Notes: generated by a model not told the origin, from the sequence alone. DNA of 64,000 nucleotides from Collinsella aerofaciens (GCF_963360655.1 NZ_OY725712.1:310001-374000), one strand, 5' to 3'. Shown: positions 1 through 9,717, counted from the first letter of the stretch. Numbers and translations: made by a program.

Positions 1-247
1 TCGCCTTGTTGACGCGCCACAGCGAGGTCAACGCCGTCCAGGGACGGGAGCGATCGAAGCCCGTGACCGTGATGGGCACAAAATCGAATCCGGCCTCGGG
101 AACCAGACGACCCTCGAGCTTGCGCGATTGGCCCACGAACACAACGTGATGGCCGCGGTCTCGCAGCTCCTCGGCCAAGGCGAGCGCGGGGTTGATATGT
201 CCTGCCGTGCCGCCAGCTGCAATAGCAACGGTCATCTTATCGGTCAT
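1..247 (-). CDS. murG: MurG N-terminal part (lipid II synthase), cut by window edge
   Basis: This would be the cytoplasmic-face glycosyltransferase that adds GlcNAc to lipid I to make lipid II. Only the first 82 codons are present; the rest lies beyond position 1. The translation contains the MurG N-terminal glycine-rich loop GGTAGHINPALALAEEL and continues with the expected GHHVVFVG strand. The ATG at 247 is chosen because AAGGGA lies about 6 nt upstream; a second ATG four codons in (235) is possible. The start overlaps the ftsW stop by 11 nt, which implies translational coupling in the dcw operon. Confidence 0.9.
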   Translation of the reverse strand, partial: MTDKMTVAIAAGGTAGHINPALALAEELRDRGHHVVFVGQSRKLEGRLVPEAGFDFVPITVTGFDRSRPWTALTSLWRVNKA

Positions 248-1757
248 GGTAATCCCTTCGTACACGCGGCCCCTGGTCATCGGTGCGCAAACGCGCCGAC
301 GGGTCCGAATTCAAATCGATTCGATTATATCCGCCGCCCGCATTGCGAGGAGTGGGGCGCTGAGGACGACCTTGCGGCGCCGTTCGCTGACGCGGACGGG
401 CTGCCGGCTCGGTCGCAGAGCCATCCAGGACGGTAAAGCCGTTACGCGAAGATCGCTCGCCGCGCACGTGGGGCACGCCGGCGGTACTCTCATCCATAAC
501 GGCAAAGCTCTCGCGGCGACGGTCGTACTCATCGCGACGGGCGCTCTCATACGAAACGCGCAGGATCAGACCGGCGAGCATAAGCGACACAATAATCGAG
601 GAGCCGCCGTAGCTAATAAACGGCAGCGGCTTGCCCGTCATGGGAAACACATTGAGAATGCCCAGCGCGTTAATCAAAAACTGCACCGCAAGGATGACCG
701 CGGAACCCGATGCCATAAGTGCTCCGCGACGGTCGGTCGCCTGCTCGGCAATGCGAAACGCCGAGTAGATCAGCATCGCAAACACCAAGAAGAACAGCAC
801 GGTTCCGATAAAGCCAACTTCCTCGCCGATAATAGCCAAGATGTAGTCGTTATGCGCCTCGGGCAAATACGAGTACTTCATGGTGGAGTTACCGATACCG
901 CGACCGAACAGGCCGCCCGAGGCAAACGCCATGATGGCAAGCGTGGCCTGATAGCCGTCACCATATTCGTCTGCCCAAGGATTCCAAGCAACCTCGACAC
1001 GCGTCATACGATACGGCTCGGCGATAAGGGCGATCGCAATGACGGCGATGCCGGCAACGACCGTCCAAACGATATATTTGGGGTCCAATCCCGCAAACAA
1101 CGCCATGCACATGAGGGTCAGCAAGATGATCAGAACGGTGCCAAAATCGGGCTGAACAAAGATCAGAAAGAGCGAAATACCCAGGTAGCCGCCCATGTTG
1201 CGAAGAAACTCGTTGATGTTTCCGCCGGGCGAAAAGATGCGGTCGAGCATGATGGCCGAATACGCGATGGCGAACGGCTTTAAAAACTCAGACGGCTGGA
1301 ACTGAATACCGGCGATGTTGAGCCAGCGCGTGGCGCCACGACTGCCGCTACCCATAAAGAACACCAGAACCAGTAGCCCTATCATGCCCATGAGGAAGAT
1401 CCTGAGCACGTCTTCCCCAAACCAACTGTCCGGCAAGACGCGCACGATGGCAACCATAGCCAGCACGCCAACTCCGGCAAACGCGGCCTGTCGAAACAGG
1501 AAAAACGTCGCCGAACCATTCTCGTGCAGCGCCTCGACCGAAGATGCCGAGTACACCATCAGCAAGCCAAAGCAAACCAAGCTAAACAGGCAAGCCATAA
1601 ATATCAAACGGGGGCGCATGATGCGGGCGGGGACGCCGGCAATATAGCGCTCACCGAACGTCTGCCCGCCGCGTCCGGAACGCGGCGTGCTACGCAGCGA
1701 GGAAGCACGGTCCGAGTCGGGCCTCCTCATATCACTTCGGGGGCTCTCCTCTCTCAC
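237..1757 (-). CDS. ftsW: FtsW/RodA-family septal peptidoglycan polymerase
   Basis: SEDS-family integral membrane glycosyltransferase that works with the class B PBP at the division septum. The protein (about 506 aa) has a basic, Arg/Ser-rich N-terminal tail, then roughly ten hydrophobic segments from MACLFSLVCFGLLMVYSAS onward. It shows the SEDS signatures QPDFGT and the late ITGKPLPFISYGGSS-type stretch (here MTGKPLPFISYGGSS). The C-terminal ~100 residues are a charged cytoplasmic tail. The start is uncertain: a TTG at 1763 extends the frame, but the GTG at 1757 has AGGGG about 6 nt upstream and is preferred. It begins just after murD and overlaps murG. Confidence 0.93.
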   Translation of the reverse strand: MREESPRSDMRRPDSDRASSLRSTPRSGRGGQTFGERYIAGVPARIMRPRLIFMACLFSLVCFGLLMVYSASSVEALHENGSATFFLFRQAAFAGVGVLAMVAIVRVLPDSWFGEDVLRIFLMGMIGLLVLVFFMGSGSRGATRWLNIAGIQFQPSEFLKPFAIAYSAIMLDRIFSPGGNINEFLRNMGGYLGISLFLIFVQPDFGTVLIILLTLMCMALFAGLDPKYIVWTVVAGIAVIAIALIAEPYRMTRVEVAWNPWADEYGDGYQATLAIMAFASGGLFGRGIGNSTMKYSYLPEAHNDYILAIIGEEVGFIGTVLFFLVFAMLIYSAFRIAEQATDRRGALMASGSAVILAVQFLINALGILNVFPMTGKPLPFISYGGSSIIVSLMLAGLILRVSYESARRDEYDRRRESFAVMDESTAGVPHVRGERSSRNGFTVLDGSATEPAARPRQRTAPQGRPQRPTPRNAGGGYNRIDLNSDPSARLRTDDQGPRVRRDYHDR

Positions 1758-1766
1758 CGGCAACCC

Positions 1767-3173
1767 CTATTCCGTTTGCGATTTCGCTGCTGCGGCAAGC
1801 TGGGCCACGTAGTCCTTAAACACGCGACCGCGCTCCTCGTAGCCCGAGAACTCGTCGAACGAAGAGCAGGCGGGCGAAAGCAGGATCACGTCGCCGCGGC
1901 TCGAGAGCGAGCGGGCAACGTCAACGGCATCGCGCAGATCATCGGCCTGAGCGATATCCACGTCACCATCGACATCGGCCTCGTCCATAGCGGCGGTAAA
2001 GCGCTCGCGCGCATCGCCAAAGCAAACGACCGAGCGCACGTTGTCCATAACGACGCGGGCAAAGTCCGCAAGCGGCGTACCCTTATCGTGACCGCCGAGC
2101 AGCAAGATCACGTCGTCATCGGGAAACGCCGTCAGGGCCTTTTCGACCGCATCGGTGTTCGTTGCCTTGGAATCGTTAACGTAGCGCACGCCATCGATCT
2201 CGCCGCAGGGCTCCACGCGGTGCTCCAGCGGCTGAAACGATGCCAAACCGCGGCAAATGCCCTCGGGATCGGCACCGACGGCCAGAGCAGCCGTGGCGGC
2301 ACATAAGGCATTGATGACATTGTGATGGCCCGAGATCTTGAGCTCAGACGTGGCGACAAGCTGAGTCTCGACGCCCTTCAGGCGAACGACCATCTTGCCG
2401 TCGCGCACAAAGGCGGCGTCTGTACCCTCGGGCTCGTCAAAAGCGACCTTGCAGATACGGCGACCCGGTGTGTAGATGTACTCATCGAACTCATGGATGC
2501 CGGCATCCTCGACGTCGATAACCACGAGGTCGTCGTCGACCATATTCTCGAACAACTTGATCTTGGCAAGCGCATAGTTCTTGTGGCTCTTGTGCCAGCC
2601 CAGGTGGTCGGGCGTGATGTTGAGCAGCACCGCCACGCGAGGATGAAGCTCGGCGGTCGTAGCAATCTGATAACTCGACAGCTCGGCCACAAACCACTCA
2701 TTGTGCGCGCGGCTGTCGATCTCGTTCACCGGCGGCTCACCGATATTGCCGACGGCCACGCTGGCTTCACCGGCGGCCTTGAGCAGATAATCGGTCAGCG
2801 ACGTGGTAGTTGTCTTGCCGTTGGTGCCCGTGATGGCGATCCAATTTTGGGGAGACAGGCGATAGGCAAACTCGGGCTCGCCCATAATCTGGGCGGCATG
2901 CTCACGCCCAGCCTTAAAGAAGGCCGAGAACTCCGAGATACCCGGGCATGTCACGCACACGTCATAGGCACCCTCGACCTGCTCGGTGCCGTAGACAAAC
3001 GACGCGCCCTGCGCCTCGAGCGCACGCGTGGCGTCATTGGGCTCGGAGCTACCGCCGCCATACACGGTCGTGGCGCTCACGCGCTCGGGGTGAGCCAACG
3101 CCCAACGGGCGACATCGAGACCGGATTTACCCTGCCCCAAAACAAGCAGGCTAAAGACATCAGCAAGAGGCAT
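1767..3173 (-). CDS. murD: UDP-N-acetylmuramoylalanine--D-glutamate ligase
   Basis: Cytoplasmic Mur ligase that adds D-glutamate to UDP-MurNAc-L-Ala using ATP. It is 468 aa, the usual family length. An N-terminal Rossmann-like domain (LLVLGQGKSGLDVA) is followed by the ATP-binding loop ITGTNGKTTTTSL near residue 115, the NITPDHLGWH motif of the central domain, and the C-terminal domain with LLLGGHDKGT and the closing LLSPACSSFDEFSGYEERG. It lies between mraY (9 nt upstream) and ftsW on the minus strand. Confidence 0.96.
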   Translation of the reverse strand: MPLADVFSLLVLGQGKSGLDVARWALAHPERVSATTVYGGGSSEPNDATRALEAQGASFVYGTEQVEGAYDVCVTCPGISEFSAFFKAGREHAAQIMGEPEFAYRLSPQNWIAITGTNGKTTTTSLTDYLLKAAGEASVAVGNIGEPPVNEIDSRAHNEWFVAELSSYQIATTAELHPRVAVLLNITPDHLGWHKSHKNYALAKIKLFENMVDDDLVVIDVEDAGIHEFDEYIYTPGRRICKVAFDEPEGTDAAFVRDGKMVVRLKGVETQLVATSELKISGHHNVINALCAATAALAVGADPEGICRGLASFQPLEHRVEPCGEIDGVRYVNDSKATNTDAVEKALTAFPDDDVILLLGGHDKGTPLADFARVVMDNVRSVVCFGDARERFTAAMDEADVDGDVDIAQADDLRDAVDVARSLSSRGDVILLSPACSSFDEFSGYEERGRVFKDYVAQLAAAAKSQTE

Positions 3174-3182
3174 GAAAGACCA

Positions 3183-4202
3183 CTATCCCAACTGGAAGAA
3201 CAGGGCGAGGCCAACGGCGCCAAAGGCCGCGGCGATAATCCAAAAACGGATAACGACCTTGGTCTCGGCCCAGCCCTTCTTTTCGAAATGATGATGAATG
3301 GGCGCCATAAGGAAGACGCGCTTGTGCGTAAAGTGGAAATAGACAACCTGGATCATGACCGACAGGGTCTCGACGATAAACAGACCGCCGATGATGAGGG
3401 AAACGACTTCGGTGTTGGTCATGATGGAGGTGCAGGCAAAAGCGGCACCCAGGGCAAGCGAACCGGTATCACCCATAAAGATGCTCGCCGGGTAGCAGTT
3501 GAACCACAAAAAGCCCAGGCAGGCACCGGCGCACGCCGTGCAGAAGATGGACAGGTTCACGTCACCGTGCAAAAACGCCATGGCGGCCATGGCGAGCATG
3601 GCGATCATGGAAGTGCCGCCGGCAAGGCCGTCCAGACCATCGGTCAGGTTCACGGCATTGGAAAGACCAGCGATCATCAGCCAGCAAAATACAATGTAGA
3701 GCCACGGAAACGAAAGGCCGCAGATGGTGGTCGAAAGAACACCGAGGTCAATCGTCAGGCCGCCGGGAAAACGAATCTCGGGGGCGACGCCGCACCAATT
3801 GACGGCGAGCACGGTAAAGGTGACGCAGATGATGGTCAGACCGATCATCTTGGCGTGAGGCGTCAGGCCGAGCGAGCGACCATGCGTGACGGAGGTCAGA
3901 TCGTCGATGAGACCCAGAACGCCGGTGGCCAGCGTTGCAAGCAGCACGAGCACAAGCTCGGTGGTGAGCTTGCCCATCAGCAGGCAGGTCAGCGAGATCG
4001 CGACAAGGATGATGACGCCGCCCATGGTAGGCGTACCCTGTTTAATCAAATGACGCTTGGGGCCGTCGGCTCGAACCTGCTGGCCGATACCCTCGACCTT
4101 CAGCAGCTTGATCCACCACGGCATAAGCAGCAACGCAATGGCGGCAGCGATGCCAAGTCCCAAAAAGGCCTGATACGTAGGATACGAGGGATTGCCGAAC
4201 AT
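3183..4202 (-). CDS. mraY: Phospho-MurNAc-pentapeptide transferase
   Basis: Integral membrane enzyme that transfers phospho-MurNAc-pentapeptide to undecaprenyl phosphate, making lipid I. The 339-aa protein has about ten membrane segments and the family landmarks: GTPTMGG near residue 57, the aspartate-rich NAVNLTDGLDGLAGG, and the histidine motif APIHHHFE near the C terminus. The ATG follows the murF stop by 3 nt, with a GGAAGG-type ribosome site inside the murF end, so it is probably coupled to murF. Confidence 0.96.
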   Translation of the reverse strand: MFGNPSYPTYQAFLGLGIAAAIALLLMPWWIKLLKVEGIGQQVRADGPKRHLIKQGTPTMGGVIILVAISLTCLLMGKLTTELVLVLLATLATGVLGLIDDLTSVTHGRSLGLTPHAKMIGLTIICVTFTVLAVNWCGVAPEIRFPGGLTIDLGVLSTTICGLSFPWLYIVFCWLMIAGLSNAVNLTDGLDGLAGGTSMIAMLAMAAMAFLHGDVNLSIFCTACAGACLGFLWFNCYPASIFMGDTGSLALGAAFACTSIMTNTEVVSLIIGGLFIVETLSVMIQVVYFHFTHKRVFLMAPIHHHFEKKGWAETKVVIRFWIIAAAFGAVGLALFFQLG

Positions 4203-4205
4203 GGG

Positions 4206-5630
4206 CTAGCACACACCTTCCACAAAGCGGTCGAGCTCAACAAAACGGGAACCCTTGACCAGTACAACATCATGATTTTCAAGCGCGCCGCCCATGCGGT
4301 CGAGCACCTGCTGATAATCGGAGAACACCTGGATGCGGTCCTCATCCATACCCATCATGCGTGCGGCATCGGCCATGAGCTGAGCCAGCTCGCCGCCGAC
4401 GCACGCGAGCATGTCGAGCTTCTTGGCGGCGGCATAGGCGCCCACGAGCTCATGCATGCGGGGGGCCTCGTCGCCCATCTCGCCCATCTCGCCCAGGATC
4501 GCCATGCGCGAACCGTCACAGATGAGTGAGCACAGCAAATCGAGGCCGGCAGCCATAGACTCGGCACTGGCGTTATAGGAGTCGTCGATGATGCGTGCTC
4601 CGCTCTTGGCGCGCTTGATCTCCTGACGGTGACCGGTGATCGTAAGGCCCCTAAAGGCAGCATCGATCTGCTCGGGCGTCACGCCAAGACGATAGGCGAC
4701 CGCGGCGGCCTTGACGGCATTGGGCACGGACTGCACACCGGGAATAGCCAACATGGTATCGACCGTGTCGCCCTGACCAAAGTCGAGCGTAAAGACCGGA
4801 TGGCCCTCGTCGTCGACGCGAATGTCGCGCGCGCGGACCTCGTCGTCGTCCGAGACACCGGCCAGCATCACGTCAATACCCGCAGGCTGGGCGAACGTAT
4901 CGCGAATGAACGGCGTAAAGTCGTCCTCGCCGCCCAAAACCAGCAACGGCGAGAAGTCGCCGGCGGCGCACATGCCCTGGACAATCTCGGACTTGGCGCG
5001 GGCGATGTTCTCGCGGCTGCCCAGGATGCCGATGTGGGAGGTTCCGATCTTGCTCACGATGGCAAGATTGGGGTTGGCAGACTGGGACAGGCGCTCAATC
5101 TCATGAAAATGGTTCATGCCCATCTCGAGCACCAGAACCTCGGTATTGGCCGGAGCGGAAAGCACCGTAAGCGGCATGCCGATCAGGTTGTTGAAATTGC
5201 CCTTCGTGGCCCAGACGCGATAACGCTTGGCGAGCACGGCAGCGAGCACGTCCTTGGTCGTCGTCTTGCCAATCGAACCGGTAATGCCGACGACCAGGCA
5301 GCCAAGCTCCAAGCGATATACGTGCGCCAGGCGCAGCAAGAACTCCACGGGGTCGTCGGTCAGCAAGATGGCGCATCCCTTGTCCTGCGCCAACGAAACC
5401 AGCTCGGCATCGGGCTCGCGCGTCATCACGACGGCACCGGCACCCGACTCGATGGCACGGGAGGCAAAATCATTGCCGTCGACCTTTTCGCCGGGGAAGG
5501 CGACAAAGATCGTCCCCTCCTCGACCTGACGCGAGTCGATAACGCACCCGCGGCATACCCGATCGACTTCTTCCGTCACGGTTCGGGCCCCCGTTGAGGC
5601 CGCGAGGTTGTTGACGGCGATCTCTATCAT
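4206..5630 (-). CDS. murF: UDP-MurNAc-tripeptide--D-Ala-D-Ala ligase
   Basis: Mur ligase that attaches D-Ala-D-Ala to the UDP-MurNAc-tripeptide. It is 474 aa with the ATP loop GITGSIGKTTTKD near residue 115, the NFNNLIGMPLT segment typical of MurF, and IDDSYNASAESM in the C-terminal part. GGGGAGC lies about 6 nt before the ATG. A 125-nt gap separates it from ftsI on its 5' side; the murE gene expected there in many bacteria is absent. Confidence 0.95.
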   Translation of the reverse strand: MIEIAVNNLAASTGARTVTEEVDRVCRGCVIDSRQVEEGTIFVAFPGEKVDGNDFASRAIESGAGAVVMTREPDAELVSLAQDKGCAILLTDDPVEFLLRLAHVYRLELGCLVVGITGSIGKTTTKDVLAAVLAKRYRVWATKGNFNNLIGMPLTVLSAPANTEVLVLEMGMNHFHEIERLSQSANPNLAIVSKIGTSHIGILGSRENIARAKSEIVQGMCAAGDFSPLLVLGGEDDFTPFIRDTFAQPAGIDVMLAGVSDDDEVRARDIRVDDEGHPVFTLDFGQGDTVDTMLAIPGVQSVPNAVKAAAVAYRLGVTPEQIDAAFRGLTITGHRQEIKRAKSGARIIDDSYNASAESMAAGLDLLCSLICDGSRMAILGEMGEMGDEAPRMHELVGAYAAAKKLDMLACVGGELAQLMADAARMMGMDEDRIQVFSDYQQVLDRMGGALENHDVVLVKGSRFVELDRFVEGVC

Positions 5631-5755
5631 TGCAGCTCCCCTGTAAACCTAATAATGCTATCGGCGTATTGTATCCCAGTGCCATGCGCGCGTGGTGCAG
5701 GGCATGTGAACACCCTTCAGATCAAACGGTAGACCACGCTCAAGATTGTAACCCC

Positions 5756-7621
5756 CTACTTCGTGCGCGGGATACCCAGCACGTCGAGCGCGTTGGCCAT
5801 AATGGACTGGAATGGCACCGCGGCGGCATCCGAGCCGCTCGGCGTTCCATCGAGTGTGATATAGCACAGCACCTTGGGCGATTGTGCCGGCGCAAAGCCC
5901 ATAAAGGACGACATGTAGTTCTCCTTGAGGTAACCGCCGTTCTCGTCAGCACGCTCGGCCGTACCGGTCTTGCCCGCCACGTCATAGCCATCGACCGCAC
6001 CGCCAACGCCCGTGCCTTCGGACACGACCGTCTGCATGCACGATGTCACCTGGGCGGCAGCGTCCTCCGAAATCGCACGCTCGCCTTCGCCCCAGTCCCT
6101 CTCATCGCCCTTGCTGGACTTATAGAAGTGCGGAGTCATCATCACGCCGCCGTTCGCGATGCCGCCCACGGCACGTGCGACCTCAATCGGCGAGACGGAC
6201 AGCGCCTGGCCAAAGCTCATCGAGCCCAGCGTGGCGCCGTCGTACTGGTCGCGCTCCTTGACGATACCCAGACTCTCACCCGGAAAATCGACACCGGAGC
6301 TATGACCGATACCCCACTTGTCCACATAGGTGGCAAAATCATCGGCACCGATCTTGCGTCCCACCAGGACAAAGCCCACATTGGACGAACGGCGCATCAT
6401 CTCGCGCACGTCCATGGTCATGGTGTAGTCGCGCTTATCGGCGTCGGTAACGGTGTCGTCGCCGACCTTAATGCTCGCCGGCACCTCAAACGACGTGCTC
6501 GAACGCACGGCGCCCAAGTCGAAGCCGGCACCGGCCACGAGCGTCTTAAAGACCGAGCCGGGCTCGTAGGCATCGGTAACCAGGCGCAAGTTCATGTCCT
6601 CGGTCTTGGCGTTTTCCAGATCGGTCTGGTCATATGTCGGATACGAGCATGCCGCCAAAATCTCGCCCGTCGTGGGATCGGTGACCAGGGCCGAGCCATT
6701 CTTGGCCTTGGTCTTTTCGACCGCCTCGGCCAGGGCGTCCTCGGCGGCACGCTGGATATTGACATCGAGCGTCGTCACGATGTCCACGCCGTCCACCGCG
6801 GCAACCTTCTTATAGGCGCCGCCCGCGATATAGCTACCGTCCCTCGCCCGCTCGCGCACCAGCGAACCGTTGGTTCCGGTCAAAAGCTTGTTGTACTGTT
6901 TTTCGAGGCCCGTCAGACCGTCGTTGTCCACGTTTACCACGCCAAGCACCTGCGATGCCAGGTTGCCGTAGGGGTACACGCGCTTCATGGCCTGCTCAAA
7001 GAGCACGCCTGGCAGGTTCTTCTTCTCCAGCGCCGCGACATCATCCTCGTCCACCTGACGTTTGATATACACCCAGGTGCCATCCGACTCAACGAGCTCG
7101 CGACAGGTCTTTTTATCGATGCCCGTAGCTTTGACCAGCGCCGACACCGTCTTGTCAACGTCCTCGATAAGCTGAGGATTCACGGCGATGTTGCGGCATT
7201 CGACCGACGACGTCAGCACGTTGCCGTTACGGTCGTAGATGGTACCGCGCTTGGCATACAGCGTCTGCGCAAGCAAGCGACGCGCATCGGCACGGTCGCG
7301 TAACTTATCGGCTTCCACGATTTGATAGTCGGCAAGGCGAAGGACGCCCAAACCCAAGCCAAACCCGATAAAGCCCATGACGGCTTTGCGACGGGGCAGC
7401 GGCGTGCCCGTGAGCCATTCGGTCGACGAGCTCTTGTGCGGTCTGGTGTTATGCATTTGAGGATCACTCGAGCCACGGAGACGCGACGCAGGGTCGTTGC
7501 CATAGGACGGCCTCGCGTTGTAAGATGGCCGACCCGTTCCTTGATAACCAGAACGTCCCCGCGATGAGGGACGTCCAGAACCGCGACCCCCGTCGGAGCC
7601 GCGGCGATAGTCATTTGTCAT
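5756..7621 (-). CDS. ftsI: Class B penicillin-binding protein (FtsI/PBP2-like)
   Basis: Septal DD-transpeptidase that cross-links peptidoglycan together with FtsW. It is 621 aa. A basic Gly/Arg/Ser-rich cytoplasmic tail (about 80 aa) precedes one membrane segment (VMGFIGFGLGLGVLRLADYQ). A PBP dimer domain and the transpeptidase follow, with all three active-site motifs visible: SVFK (SxxK), SSN (SxN) and KTG in GKTGTAE. It ends soon after the catalytic domain and no PASTA repeat is visible. The gene sits between the FtsL-like gene and murF. Confidence 0.94.
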   Translation of the reverse strand: MTNDYRRGSDGGRGSGRPSSRGRSGYQGTGRPSYNARPSYGNDPASRLRGSSDPQMHNTRPHKSSSTEWLTGTPLPRRKAVMGFIGFGLGLGVLRLADYQIVEADKLRDRADARRLLAQTLYAKRGTIYDRNGNVLTSSVECRNIAVNPQLIEDVDKTVSALVKATGIDKKTCRELVESDGTWVYIKRQVDEDDVAALEKKNLPGVLFEQAMKRVYPYGNLASQVLGVVNVDNDGLTGLEKQYNKLLTGTNGSLVRERARDGSYIAGGAYKKVAAVDGVDIVTTLDVNIQRAAEDALAEAVEKTKAKNGSALVTDPTTGEILAACSYPTYDQTDLENAKTEDMNLRLVTDAYEPGSVFKTLVAGAGFDLGAVRSSTSFEVPASIKVGDDTVTDADKRDYTMTMDVREMMRRSSNVGFVLVGRKIGADDFATYVDKWGIGHSSGVDFPGESLGIVKERDQYDGATLGSMSFGQALSVSPIEVARAVGGIANGGVMMTPHFYKSSKGDERDWGEGERAISEDAAAQVTSCMQTVVSEGTGVGGAVDGYDVAGKTGTAERADENGGYLKENYMSSFMGFAPAQSPKVLCYITLDGTPSGSDAAAVPFQSIMANALDVLGIPRTK

Positions 7622-7638
7622 ACTCAGCTACCGTCTTG

Positions 7639-8109
7639 TTACTGAGCGGTCGCGGTCGAGCTAGCGCCCGCGGCTGCATCCTGCGAAAAATCAAGTGTAA
7701 CGCTCTCGCTGGGCTCCACCATGCCATAAGCACCCGCAAGGTCGCGAATGCGTGTATCGGCACCATAGACCGAATGCATGACCTCCAGGTCGGAGCTCTC
7801 GTCGGTCGCCTTCTCGAGCGTGTTGGTAAGCGCGGCGTTGCTGTTGAGCACCTGGGCCGTAACGCCGGCGAGCGCCACGCGGGCGACACCGATCGTCATG
7901 AAGATGGCCGCAATGATGCAAAACGTTTTAAGAACGCTCATGAAAACCGGGCTTACCGCCTGGTTTGCCTGACGGCCCGCGCCCGTGTAGACATCAAAGC
8001 GCGGCGTGCGCTGCTCGCGGGGAGCAACGGGGGCCTGCGGTGCCTCACGATAGGCGGGCATGGCGTTCATATCATAGGCGAGTGCTGCGTTTGAGGTGTT
8101 GTAGCCCAT
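7639..8109 (-). CDS. FtsL/FtsB-like septal membrane protein
   Basis: Small bitopic protein of 156 aa. It has an N-terminal cytoplasmic tail of about 57 residues, one membrane segment (VLKTFCIIAAIFMTIGVARVAL), then a short extracytoplasmic helix (VTAQVLNSNAALTNTLEKATDESSDLEV) that could form a coiled coil, and a low-complexity C terminus. Sequence alone is weak, but position between rsmH and ftsI is where ftsL lies in dcw clusters, so a role in the FtsLB/FtsWI divisome complex is inferred. GGGAGGCGG precedes the ATG. Confidence 0.75.
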   Translation of the reverse strand: MGYNTSNAALAYDMNAMPAYREAPQAPVAPREQRTPRFDVYTGAGRQANQAVSPVFMSVLKTFCIIAAIFMTIGVARVALAGVTAQVLNSNAALTNTLEKATDESSDLEVMHSVYGADTRIRDLAGAYGMVEPSESVTLDFSQDAAAGASSTATAQ

Positions 8110-8199
8110 GATATGCCGCCTCCCATCCCGAGTACGTTGGTAGTGTGTTTAAGCTTCGTTTGTGGTACGAGCGGGAGGTCCAATATCGCGCGGTCGCGT

Positions 8200-9165
8200 C
8201 TACAGACGCTGTGCCACGCGGATCTTGGCTGATCTCGCCCGAGGGTTGCGCGCAACCTCATCGGGTTGGGCAACCAGGGGTTTGCGGGTGATGACCTTGA
8301 GTATCGGCACGTTGCCGCACACGCACACCGGAATCTCCGGCGGGCACGTGCACCCCTGGCTCATCTCCTTAAAGTGGTTCTTTACGATACGGTCCTCGAG
8401 CGAGTGATACGAGATGACGCAGATGCGTCCGCCCGGGTTGAGCCACCTTGTGGCGGCGTCAAGCCCTCGCTCGAGCACATCGAGTTCGTGATTGACCTCG
8501 ATGCGAATGGCCTGGAAACTTTTCTTGGCTGGGTGTCCGCCATGCCGGCGAGCGGCAGCGGGGATACCAGCCTTGATGATCTCGACAAACTGGCCGGTGG
8601 TTTCGATCGGCTCATGCTCGCGGCGGCGCACGATCTCACGTGCGATCTGCGAGGCGAACTTCTCTTCGCCATAGACGCGTAGAATCCGGGCGAGGTCGTG
8701 TTCGTTATAGGTGTTGATGACCTCAGCTGCGTTTAAGGTGTTGTTACCCGGATCCATCCGCATGTCCAATGGGGCGTCCTCGTTGTACGAAAAGCCCCTG
8801 CCAGGGATATCGAGTTGCGGCGACGAAACGCCCAAGTCGAACAGGAAGCCATCGACCCCGGGCACCTCGGCCGAGCAAAGCAGCTCGTCCAAGTCGCCGA
8901 AGTTGCCCTTCAGCAGCTGGTGTGGTACGCCGGGAACCTCGCGGTCCAGACGGGCGCCAGCGGCCTCGAGGGCTATGTCGTCCTGATCGACGCCGAGCAA
9001 AAGGCCGGTCTCCCCCACCTGCGCGGCCATCTTTACCGAATGGCCGGCACCGCCAAGGGTGCAGTCGCAGACGACGGAGCCGCTCTTTAGCTGCAGCGAC
9101 TCAAGCACTTCGCCGAGCATGACAGGTTCATGCCGATATTCTTGTGTCAAGATCCCACGCTCCAT
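8200..9165 (-). CDS. rsmH: 16S rRNA (cytosine1402-N4)-methyltransferase
   Basis: SAM-dependent methyltransferase (MraW) modifying C1402 of 16S rRNA. It is 321 aa, of normal family length. The N-terminal HEPVMLGEVLESL and the SAM-site CDCTLGGAGHS are diagnostic. LFDLGVSSPQLD and GGRICVISYHSLEDRIVKNHF near the C-terminal third are the other conserved blocks. It is the second gene of the cluster, 20 nt downstream of mraZ. Confidence 0.96.
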   Translation of the reverse strand: MERGILTQEYRHEPVMLGEVLESLQLKSGSVVCDCTLGGAGHSVKMAAQVGETGLLLGVDQDDIALEAAGARLDREVPGVPHQLLKGNFGDLDELLCSAEVPGVDGFLFDLGVSSPQLDIPGRGFSYNEDAPLDMRMDPGNNTLNAAEVINTYNEHDLARILRVYGEEKFASQIAREIVRRREHEPIETTGQFVEIIKAGIPAAARRHGGHPAKKSFQAIRIEVNHELDVLERGLDAATRWLNPGGRICVISYHSLEDRIVKNHFKEMSQGCTCPPEIPVCVCGNVPILKVITRKPLVAQPDEVARNPRARSAKIRVAQRL

Positions 9166-9185
9166 CCGTTACTCGTGCCTTGCCC

Positions 9186-9620
9186 TTACGAGAAGAAGAG
9201 GTCCAGCAGGGCCTCGTCGTCATCGTCCTCATCGGCCGTAGCGCGGTCCCAAACCTCAAGGTGGTCGTAGTTGCCCACAACCGTGACCTCGCGGTCGAGG
9301 TTCGCCTGCTTGCGGAGAGACTCGGACAGACCGATACGACCCGCGCTGTCCACATCCATCGACGTGGTGCGCTTGTTGATCGCCCTCATGAGCTTCTGGT
9401 CGTTGATGTCACGCGGGTTAAAACCCTCGTGGCCCTCACGACCCGCGAAGAGTCCTTCGACCCACTTATCGAAGGCCTCGGCAGAGAACACGTACAGAGC
9501 ATCGACATCCAGGGCTTTGAACACGCGAACGTGCTCTCCAAGCTCCTCACGAAGGGGTGCAGGCAGGGATAGACGACCTTTTGCATCGAGATTGCGCTCG
9601 TATGCACCCGTCATTCCCAT
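9186..9620 (-). CDS. mraZ: Transcriptional regulator MraZ
   Basis: DNA-binding AbrB-like protein that usually represses its own dcw operon. It is 144 aa and holds two SpoVT/AbrB-like repeats: GAYERNLDAKGRLSLPAPLRE at the N terminus and MDVDSAGRIGLSESLRK in the second half. The acidic C-terminal tail DEDDDDEALLDL is notable. A GAGGGGAGGG stretch precedes the ATG. It is the first gene of the minus-strand cluster and has TGGGG repeats in its promoter. Confidence 0.95.
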   Translation of the reverse strand: MGMTGAYERNLDAKGRLSLPAPLREELGEHVRVFKALDVDALYVFSAEAFDKWVEGLFAGREGHEGFNPRDINDQKLMRAINKRTTSMDVDSAGRIGLSESLRKQANLDREVTVVGNYDHLEVWDRATADEDDDDEALLDLFFS

Positions 9621-9688
9621 GTGCGCCCTCCCCTCGGTTACTCAGATGGCACGTACGCGGGGAACCACCCCGCCTGTCGACGTCATCA

Positions 9689-9717
9689 ATAATATGGGGA
9701 ACCGCCCCATTTTTCAA
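9689..9717 (-). promoter_or_regulatory. mraZ/dcw promoter, sigma-A type
   Basis: On the minus strand TTGAAA (9712-9717) and TATTAT (9689-9694) are separated by exactly 17 nt. It lies about 70 nt before the mraZ ATG and is oriented to drive the whole dcw cluster. One TGGGG repeat lies inside the spacer. Confidence 0.8.

Noticed and set aside
8162-9122. Plus-strand frames over rsmH
   Set aside because: They are shadows of rsmH, with no family motifs and no ribosome sites.
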